Positions 14,486 to 20,805 of a DNA stretch of 24,935 nucleotides are shown here, piece by piece. The stretch is from contig CAMOTP010000006.1 in NCBI GenBank assembly GCA_946625925.1, positions 1-24,935 on the forward strand, given 5' to 3'. Source of the DNA: an uncultured Alphaproteobacteria bacterium (GTDB lineage: Bacteria > Pseudomonadota > Alphaproteobacteria > Rs-D84). Under the pieces are notes generated by a model, which saw only the letters and a program-made list of their open reading frames with translations, had not been told where the DNA came from and did not search any database. Numbering within the stretch: position 1 is the first letter of the stretch; each line of letters begins with the position of its first letter. The position numbers and the translations under genes were made by a program.

Positions 14486-17400
14486 TTAATTCGCATTTGT
14501 ATGGCACCCATTGGCACGATAAACCTCTATTGCGTTCAACCAACCTTGGCGAAATTCAATTTGGCCATGACTGGCACGATTTTCACGGGCATCCAAGTAT
14601 TTTGTACGTAAATCACCTTGGTAATTCATGGCGGCATCGATTGTTTCTTGGTTAACAACCCCAGTTTGTTTTACACCCAACAGTTGTTGTAATAAACCGA
14701 TTGATGCGTATTTACTGCCGGTACCCCATAAAGCCATAAATACGTCTCCGCTGATTGCATCGGGTAATTTGTCTAAATTGTGTTTATGAAAGAATGTGTT
14801 CCATGCGATGTCTTCGGCATCTGCACGTGAAAATCCTGGTTTCTTTACCTGGGGAAAATATCTGGATGATACACCATAACATGTATAACCGCCCTTGTCT
14901 TTTGGGTGCAATCCGCAACCGCCTTCGGTACGGAATTTTGTTATCATTGCCTTTTCAAATGCAGGATGGTTGGCATAACGTCCGGTTGTTAAGATTTCAT
15001 TAGTAAATCCATTCGCGGTTGTTGATGGCGGTGTACATGGACCACCGATTTTTGTTCCATCATATGGTTGTTCTGTATAAGAAAGTTTTGTATTAGAATG
15101 TCTGTATGAGGATGGTTGATACGCTGAATAATTATTATTCGATGCAACGAAAGTATTATCCTGGACAGACATATAATTATTTGTCATGTCGGCATTGAAA
15201 GTATTATCCTGGACAGCCATATAATTATCTGTCATGTTGGCATTGTTTGTATAACTATAAGTAACAGTGCCATCTGTATTTGTTTGTCTTTGGACTATTT
15301 CATCACTGACATCGTTAATGCCATTTGTTGTCCATGGTACGTCATTCATAATCAAGAAATAAATTTCTTCGTTTTCTGTGCCTGGATTACGAATAATAGG
15401 ACGTACAACATATATATCCACATTACATGCAGCGTTATCATATTCGTCTTGAACCTCGATAAGGTCTTGATGGAATTTTTCTGCGAAATTCATTGCTTGT
15501 AAAAATGCAGCATCGTCATCAGCGGCAGATGTTGAACTGCCTGACCAGAATAACCACATACCATAATTCACAACGTTTTCATATTCTGGTAAATCATCGG
15601 CACCTAATAACAGATATGGCGATATATTAATGTTGTTTGTAAATTCACCTGTGGATGTTTCTGTGTAATCATACATTTCACCTACGGCTTTGGCAACAAC
15701 AACAAAAGTACTCAGGTTTGCGGGAACTTTACTAATTGCTGTAATGTTTTTCATTGTGTTGTGGAACAGCCAATCATTTACTTTTGCAGAAATTCCACTG
15801 GTGTTGGCGCGTGCGATTTTTGCGGCTTTATCGATTGCTTCGGTGCTTTTTAATCCTTTGCGTAATGCCTTGGCGGCACGAAATGCACGTACCGGTAATA
15901 AACCACGATTAGCCCTGAATACGATTTTCCCACGACGCATCAAATATACCGAATGTGCAATATCACGTTTTGCCTGGACCAGTTCTTTGTAATCTTTGAT
16001 ATCCTGTGTTTTTTCCAGTTTTGCAATTTCTGCGGCATTTATATCTTGAAATTCTTTTAATTGTGCAGAATAAGTATCTTTCATACCCTTGATTTCATTT
16101 TGCAATTGTTGTGTTTCCTGGGCTGTTAATTTTGTTTCGTTTCTTAAAGTATTACGTTCCTGTTGTAAAGTTTTTAATTGTTTTCGCAATTGTTTGGCCT
16201 CGCTAGATTTATGGGGTTTGCGTTGTATTTCGGTACTTAATTTTTCAATTCTTTGTTCTAATTTTGTCATTTTCTTTTGTTTTGCAGGGGACAAATCTTT
16301 GCCTTTGACCAATATTTGTTCTGATTCACGAATCTTATTAGCTGTATTAGCTGCTTTTTCGGCGGCCTTGGCCTGTTTTGTTGCAAATTCCAATTCTTCT
16401 TGGACTGCTTTTATTGCTTTTGGACTGGCTTTTTGTGCTTTCAGTAAATTCAGTTTATGGTTTAATGCTTTGACGGCTTGTGAACTGGAATGTTCAATAG
16501 AATTTATTGTGCGATAACCGTCTTCGACATTATCAACATTTTTCAAAACTTTTTCTAATTCTGCTACGTTTTTGGTGGCTTTGGTCCATCTGGTGACAAC
16601 TTTGGATGCACGTAAAGCTTTTAGACTTTTTTGAATTTTATTAAATGCGCGCGCGCCACGTAATGATGTCAAAACACCTTTGACAGCGGCATACCCGCCC
16701 CAGGTTGCCACACTGACAACAATATCTGCGGCAATTTCTAGCCCGGTAACAAAACTAAGGTCGCCGTCCCCTAAAACGTAAAAATCGTTATCGTCTGCAA
16801 TTTTTTCTTGCTCTTTTTCTTCATCAGTTGTTGGTGTGTAATCAGGGGTTTTTGCACCAACAGTTCTGGATACCGCACGATTTATCATATCGGTATCTGG
16901 GGCCCAGGCTGTTCTGGATGTACAGCTGGCCTGGACAGGCCAAACACGATGATCTTTGGGGTATAAATTTTTCACATTTTGTTCAATGTATCGTTGGGCG
17001 ATAACATTGGTTTTTCCCGGTTTAACAAATTCGTCAAATGCACCATGTTCTGTGACCATAATTCCATACCATGCAGGATCAACATTTGTCCAAACGACAC
17101 CATTTGCGGCATCAGCAACAATATCAGGACTGATATCGCCAGGATTTAAATCTTTTTTTGATGCTAATAACAGTTTTTGTTTTAAAACAGATTTTTGTGT
17201 TTCATAGTTTACATCTATCTTTCTATTGTTTTGTGGAAAAGTATAAGATGCGGTTTCAAATATAATAGTTTCATCTGGTTCGGCTGATTGAACCTCGGGA
17301 CAATTAAGTAAATCAGATAATACACTTGGCTGACTGAATGCGTATTGTACCCATGTATCAATTTCCGGAGTGTCTGCACTGTTTGGGTCGGTAATAATGT

Positions 17401-17563
17401 TTGCCGTATCGGATAATGCGCGTTCAAAAATTGCACGTGCACATGGTGTAATATCGGGTTTTCGTTCAAATATTTCATCGTTATACAGGTTGTCATTGGA
17501 TGCAGCAATAGACAATGTTGGTGTCAACAATATGGATAAAGAAAGAAATATTTTTTTTAACAT
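14486..17563 (-). CDS. Exported coiled-coil protein with C-terminal GH108-type lysozyme domain
   Basis: 1025 residues. A signal peptide (MLKKIFLSLSILLTPTLSIAAS) is followed by a globular region with a few cysteines (about 22-260), a hydrophobic stretch near 265-300 (FVTGLEIAADIVVSVATWGGYAAVKG), a long Lys/Glu/Gln-rich coiled coil (about 310-560), a second helical part, and a linker near 790-840 with a 16-residue repeat (NYMAVQDNTF/NYMSVQDNTF). The C-terminal domain from about 870 matches GH108 muramidases: TEGGCGLHPKDKGGYTCYGVSS with E880 in the catalytic EGG position, then LPDAISGDVFMALWGTGSKYASIGLLQQLLGV and a GVVNQETIDAA peptidoglycan-binding-like segment. GH108 enzymes are mostly phage endolysins or secretion-linked muramidases, so this exported multi-domain version should cut or bind peptidoglycan. 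It starts 11 nt after the preceding gene. Domain call fairly sure; overall role unknown. Confidence 0.82.
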   Translation of the reverse strand: MLKKIFLSLSILLTPTLSIAASNDNLYNDEIFERKPDITPCARAIFERALSDTANIITDPNSADTPEIDTWVQYAFSQPSVLSDLLNCPEVQSAEPDETIIFETASYTFPQNNRKIDVNYETQKSVLKQKLLLASKKDLNPGDISPDIVADAANGVVWTNVDPAWYGIMVTEHGAFDEFVKPGKTNVIAQRYIEQNVKNLYPKDHRVWPVQASCTSRTAWAPDTDMINRAVSRTVGAKTPDYTPTTDEEKEQEKIADDNDFYVLGDGDLSFVTGLEIAADIVVSVATWGGYAAVKGVLTSLRGARAFNKIQKSLKALRASKVVTRWTKATKNVAELEKVLKNVDNVEDGYRTINSIEHSSSQAVKALNHKLNLLKAQKASPKAIKAVQEELEFATKQAKAAEKAANTANKIRESEQILVKGKDLSPAKQKKMTKLEQRIEKLSTEIQRKPHKSSEAKQLRKQLKTLQQERNTLRNETKLTAQETQQLQNEIKGMKDTYSAQLKEFQDINAAEIAKLEKTQDIKDYKELVQAKRDIAHSVYLMRRGKIVFRANRGLLPVRAFRAAKALRKGLKSTEAIDKAAKIARANTSGISAKVNDWLFHNTMKNITAISKVPANLSTFVVVAKAVGEMYDYTETSTGEFTNNINISPYLLLGADDLPEYENVVNYGMWLFWSGSSTSAADDDAAFLQAMNFAEKFHQDLIEVQDEYDNAACNVDIYVVRPIIRNPGTENEEIYFLIMNDVPWTTNGINDVSDEIVQRQTNTDGTVTYSYTNNANMTDNYMAVQDNTFNADMTNNYMSVQDNTFVASNNNYSAYQPSSYRHSNTKLSYTEQPYDGTKIGGPCTPPSTTANGFTNEILTTGRYANHPAFEKAMITKFRTEGGCGLHPKDKGGYTCYGVSSRYFPQVKKPGFSRADAEDIAWNTFFHKHNLDKLPDAISGDVFMALWGTGSKYASIGLLQQLLGVKQTGVVNQETIDAAMNYQGDLRTKYLDARENRASHGQIEFRQGWLNAIEVYRANGCHTNAN
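15153..15248 (-). repeat. Tandem 48-bp repeat (two copies) inside the GH108 protein gene
   Basis: Two adjacent 48-bp units (15153-15200 and 15201-15248) differ at only a few positions. They encode a 16-residue unit with the core NNYMSVQDNTF / DNYMAVQDNTF; a third, diverged copy (NNYSAYQPSSY) follows in the protein. This in-frame repeat lies in the linker just before the lysozyme domain. Confidence 0.8.
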
Positions 17564-17574
17564 TTATAAACACA

Positions 17575-18294
17575 CTATTTTAACTTGTTCTTCCATTTTT
17601 TTGCCTTGGATTCATGGGATGCAGGATCACCAGCAACAGGTGGCATATCTGGTAATCCAGTGATTTGTGTTGCAGGTGGAACGTCTTCTGCGCATTTACC
17701 TGTTGGCCCAACACAAGCGGTTCCTGTGGTGCATCCATAAGTCCCATCGCTGCAAACAAGCCCTATGCATTTTATATCACTATCCTTATTAACCAGGCTT
17801 ACGGGAAAAAAGGTATCGCTACCGATTTTGCCGAGTATTACTTCGTCATTTTTATTTACGAAAACAAGCTGGTCGCCTGTTTTATATTTTTTTTGCAAAT
17901 TAGCATCACCCACAGAATCACAGGATGGAATCGTTTTTACAAATTCCCAGTTGTCGTTACATGGGACCATACATGTAGAGCCTGTGAAACAAGAGTTGGT
18001 GTATGTGTGCGTGTTGTATTTGATTTTATTGGTGCCGATGGCACACACTACATCTTCTTCGCAAGAAGCATTATAGTCTGCTTCGTAACTAACACTGTTA
18101 TTAATATTCAGATAATCATCGTCGTCATCTGTTGTGTTTGTTGGATTACATTTGTTGTCAGCAGCGGAATCATAATATCTTTCGTTAAAGGTTGTTTCGA
18201 TTTTTAGGGGATAACGATCTGTTCCTTTTATTGCAGCAAATGCTGAAGAGGAAATTCCAAAAATTATGTAAAGATTAAATAAAATTTTTTTCAT
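17575..18294 (-). CDS. Exported cysteine-rich protein, unknown function
   Basis: The family is not recognised. It has 239 residues. A signal peptide (MKKILFNLYIIFGISSSAFA, cut near residue 20) leads into a mature protein with about 14 cysteines in pairs such as SCEEDVVC, SCFTGSTCMVPC and CIGLVCSDGTYGCTTGTACVGPTGKC. A short Asp run (TTDDDDDYLN) occurs near residue 57, and the C-terminus is proline-rich then basic (PPVAGDPASHESKAKKWKNKLK). The cysteine spacing suggests a disulfide-stabilised periplasmic or surface protein. The ribosome binding site is weak. The gene is 18 nt after the 417-residue protein gene and 11 nt before the GH108 gene, so it belongs to the same transcript. Confidence 0.75.
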   Translation of the reverse strand: MKKILFNLYIIFGISSSAFAAIKGTDRYPLKIETTFNERYYDSAADNKCNPTNTTDDDDDYLNINNSVSYEADYNASCEEDVVCAIGTNKIKYNTHTYTNSCFTGSTCMVPCNDNWEFVKTIPSCDSVGDANLQKKYKTGDQLVFVNKNDEVILGKIGSDTFFPVSLVNKDSDIKCIGLVCSDGTYGCTTGTACVGPTGKCAEDVPPATQITGLPDMPPVAGDPASHESKAKKWKNKLK

Positions 18295-18312
18295 TTGTTT
18301 GTATATTCCGGT

Positions 18313-19563
18313 TTATATTGTTGGTGCAGGATCCTCGTTTTCTGTTGGTGAATCAGCTTTGCATTTTACATCCATCTGTTTTAATGCATCGTCACGAAAA
18401 CGTTTCTGATGTGTGCATATACATGCAGAATTATGGTCGTTTTTTAATGCTGTTTCTAATGCGGTTTGTGCATTGTTATAATTTGTGGTTGCATCAGCAT
18501 TTGTAATTTTTTTTATTTCTTTGGCCTTGCAATAAGACACGGCAGCATTTTTTGGACTTATGTAACACATGGATGTATCAGTGATGGCTTGGCAACCGAT
18601 AGCAGGACTGCCGTCACGTTGATTCATAAGAAATTTTTTTCCGCTGCCATCATAAGAGCCAATTGTTGTTCCTGAAACAGCTGCTTCTACGGTGGATATT
18701 ACACTGTCTGCCCAAGATTGCATATTTGTAAAATCTGTATAGATTTTGTATGCAGTTTTATACGCATCGTCAGCGGCGGTCAGTGCTTCTTCGTATTTAG
18801 TTAAACATATTTTTAATTCGTCTGTTTCTTCGGCTTGAACCTCGGTTGTAGTGCGATATGCATTTTTATCCTTGGAACGTTCCACGTTTATAGGAACGTA
18901 AACCTTGGCATCCTTATATGGTTCGTACCCTTCCCATTTTATTTTATTTTTTTCTTGGAACGATAAATCATCAAATGTTTGAGGAAAATCTGTTTGGGTT
19001 ATAACATAATTTTCTGTTGATGTTTGCGCCTGTAATGCTTTTAATTCATCGGCGCGTTCTTGGTATCCTGTTTTTTTATTTGTTTTAGAATTCTTGCTGG
19101 GGTCTGAATATATTGTTGTCGCATTTGGAAAAGATGCCCCTGATACACCGGTGTTATTATAACTGTATCTTTTTTTATAATTATCAAATATTGTGTCCAT
19201 ATATCCAGCACAAGAAGATGCATAGTTATATCCAGGTAATAAAGACAATTGAACCATTATGTTTGGTCGTACATCAGATAATGATACATTACGGCAATAA
19301 TTTTTTTGACGGCAAATCGCATCCACAATTGATTCCACAGTACGTTCACAGTCAGACGGTTTTAATGCGGGACCAGTCGCATATACCATTTGCGGCGTGG
19401 TTATTGTTCCTGTTTTGTTATCATAAAATGGACTGCTGGAATAATTTGGAACACTTTGAATCAAACCGTATTTTGAAAAAGGCGCAGCATAGCACAAATC
19501 TGCAACAAGCATAGTCGCAATAAAAATGTTGAATTTTAGCCAAAAATTACGGTGATTTAACAT
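18313..19563 (-). CDS. Exported protein of unknown function, second gene of the operon
   Basis: The family is not recognised. Starting at the ATG at 19563 the protein has 416 residues with a signal-type N-terminus (FNIFIATMLVADLCYAAPFSK, cut near AYA/A). An in-frame extension of 48 codons upstream was rejected because it runs into the prepilin peptidase gene and puts the signal peptide in the middle. A cysteine cluster lies near 50-110 (CERTVESIVDAICRQKNYCRN...SCAGYM), a charged helical segment in the middle (ERADELKALQAQT; CLTKYEEALTAADDAYKTAYKIYTDF), and further cysteines at the end (SACICTHQKRFRDDALKQMDVKC). It is probably periplasmic or surface-located. Gaps of 25 nt upstream and 18 nt downstream place it in the prepilin-peptidase operon. 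Confidence 0.72.
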   Translation of the reverse strand: MLNHRNFWLKFNIFIATMLVADLCYAAPFSKYGLIQSVPNYSSSPFYDNKTGTITTPQMVYATGPALKPSDCERTVESIVDAICRQKNYCRNVSLSDVRPNIMVQLSLLPGYNYASSCAGYMDTIFDNYKKRYSYNNTGVSGASFPNATTIYSDPSKNSKTNKKTGYQERADELKALQAQTSTENYVITQTDFPQTFDDLSFQEKNKIKWEGYEPYKDAKVYVPINVERSKDKNAYRTTTEVQAEETDELKICLTKYEEALTAADDAYKTAYKIYTDFTNMQSWADSVISTVEAAVSGTTIGSYDGSGKKFLMNQRDGSPAIGCQAITDTSMCYISPKNAAVSYCKAKEIKKITNADATTNYNNAQTALETALKNDHNSACICTHQKRFRDDALKQMDVKCKADSPTENEDPAPTI

Positions 19564-19588
19564 CTCTCGGGTCCCTCTGCCTGTTTCA

Positions 19589-20050
19589 TTATAACAAAAA
19601 CAGAATTGTAATAAAAGACAAAAATCCGCCCATGAAAAAGAATGGTGCAAAAGGTATAAATTTTTGTTTGTGTTTATGTCCCCATATGGTTCCAAATATG
19701 CACGCAAAAATCAGTGCGATTGCCAATCCTGTGGTGCCTAACCATAATCCACCCACCGCCAATAATTTTATGTCCCCCATTCCGATTGGTGTGTTAATTT
19801 TATCTTGTTTATATTTTTCAAAAATTAATCCAACAATACTGGCCAAAATATATCCGCTGACCGCACCGATAATCGATTCGGCAGTTGTGCAAATCCATGG
19901 GAAAAAATGAATAATTACCAATCCAATTAACAATAGTGGAAAAAGATACGCATCAGGGATAATTCTGCGCCGGAAATCAGCCACAGATATACGCCATACA
20001 CAGAAAGTCGCTGATAATAACAACAATATGAAAAAAGTATAAAAAAACAT
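19589..20050 (-). CDS. Type IV prepilin peptidase, A24 family (TadV/CpaA-size)
   Basis: An aspartic membrane protease that removes the leader of type IV prepilins or pseudopilins at the inner membrane. The 153 residues form about six membrane segments. The two catalytic aspartates are visible: D25 in ADFRRRIIPD and D93 in GMGDIKLLA, the GxGD signature. The N-terminal methyltransferase domain of full PilD is absent, so it is the short TadV/CpaA kind used by Tad (Flp) pili. The ATG has an AAGGA ribosome binding site. It is the first gene of an operon of exported proteins and is divergent from gcrA across 73 bp. No pilin, secretion ATPase or secretin gene is in the window, and the downstream proteins carry ordinary signal peptides, so its substrates are unknown. 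Confidence 0.88.
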   Translation of the reverse strand: MFFYTFFILLLLSATFCVWRISVADFRRRIIPDAYLFPLLLIGLVIIHFFPWICTTAESIIGAVSGYILASIVGLIFEKYKQDKINTPIGMGDIKLLAVGGLWLGTTGLAIALIFACIFGTIWGHKHKQKFIPFAPFFFMGGFLSFITILFLL

Positions 20051-20060
20051 AATTTTTTCC

Positions 20061-20090
20061 TTGTATTTCGATTCGTTATTATATTACAAT
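20061..20090 (+). promoter_or_regulatory. gcrA promoter with an internal GANTC site
   Basis: TTGTAT (20061-20066), an 18-bp spacer and TACAAT (20085-20090) give a leader of about 27 nt to the gcrA ATG. A GATTC site (20070-20074) within CGATTCG lies inside the spacer, 9 nt before the -10. GANTC is the CcrM methylation target that GcrA recognises in Caulobacter. On the other strand a perfect TATAAT (20083-20078) may drive the divergent prepilin peptidase operon. Confidence 0.5.
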
Positions 20091-20123
20091 GACCGTGATA
20101 GATAAAACAAGGATTTTTATAAA

Positions 20124-20783
20124 ATGGCTACGGGTTGGGATACAAATAAGTTAAAAAAATTAAAAACTCTGATTGGTAAGGGGTTGTCTACGTCTGAAAT
20201 TGGTAAGCGTTTGGAAATGAGTAAAAACGCTGTTGTTGGTAAATTAAATCGTTTGGGTTGGAATTTAAAAGCTGTGACCGGCAGTGCGCACAAGCCTGCG
20301 GCCAAGGATGCAGATAAAAAAACAACAGCAAAAAAATCAAAATTACCGATTTCCAAGAAAATTGCACCGGTTAAACCTGTTGTTATGCCCAAGGCTACAA
20401 CGAAAAAACCAGGGAAAAAGGTTGTTGAAAATAAAAAGCCTGTGGCAACCAAGACTGTGGCCAAGGCCAAGGCTGTTACTGGGGCTAAAAAAACAACTGT
20501 TAAAGAAAAAGCAAAACCTGTGGCAGAAAAGCCGACTGTAAAACGTTTGCCACGTGCAGTTGATACCAGTAAAAAAGGTAATGCTAATTTGGCTATGCAT
20601 CAACGGATTATTCAACATTCGTTGGAAATGGCTGCTTTGAAACCAAATCAGTGTCGTTGGCCGATTGGCGACCCTGATTCTGAAAATTTTCATTTTTGTG
20701 GTGAACCTGTGTTTGTAGGAAAACCTTATTGTTATGAACATTGCAAGCAAGCATATCAATTTACACCACCGAAGAAGAAATAA
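20124..20783 (+). CDS. gcrA: GcrA cell cycle regulator
   Basis: An alphaproteobacterial transcription factor that binds the housekeeping sigma factor and stimulates promoters with methylated GANTC sites, controlling cell cycle genes. The 219 residues have an N-terminal helix-turn-helix at about 1-50 (W5...LSTSEIGKRLEMSKNAVVGKLNRLGW, matching the family's SxxxIGKxLxxTRNAVIGKxxRLG), a long Lys/Ala/Pro/Val-rich linker at about 55-150, and the diagnostic C-terminal domain at about 155-219. In the latter, QCRWPIGDP (C177), FHFCGEP (C192) and KPYCYEHC (C203, H206) form the conserved C/C/C/H set. It is longer than the Caulobacter protein (about 170-175 residues), mostly through the basic linker, which may contact DNA. 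It is the first gene of a three-gene unit; the next gene starts 22 nt after its stop. Confidence 0.95.
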   Translation: MATGWDTNKLKKLKTLIGKGLSTSEIGKRLEMSKNAVVGKLNRLGWNLKAVTGSAHKPAAKDADKKTTAKKSKLPISKKIAPVKPVVMPKATTKKPGKKVVENKKPVATKTVAKAKAVTGAKKTTVKEKAKPVAEKPTVKRLPRAVDTSKKGNANLAMHQRIIQHSLEMAALKPNQCRWPIGDPDSENFHFCGEPVFVGKPYCYEHCKQAYQFTPPKKK

Positions 20784-20805
20784 CCTGAAACATTTGGGGG
20801 ATACC

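Noticed and set aside
15153..15248. Short direct repeats as a CRISPR array
   Set aside because: Only two adjacent units without spacers, in frame inside a coding sequence; no cas genes.
14486..17563. GH108 domain as evidence of a prophage
   Set aside because: No holin, capsid, tail or integrase genes; the protein has a Sec signal and sits in an operon with a prepilin peptidase.
14124..19563. Exported proteins of the operon as prepilins cut by the adjacent peptidase
   Set aside because: Their N-termini are ordinary signal peptides with no G/E(+5)-type prepilin cleavage motif before the hydrophobic stretch.
20284..20541. Arg/Lys/Leu-rich open frame inside gcrA
   Set aside because: It is the shifted frame of the basic GcrA linker, with no independent signals.
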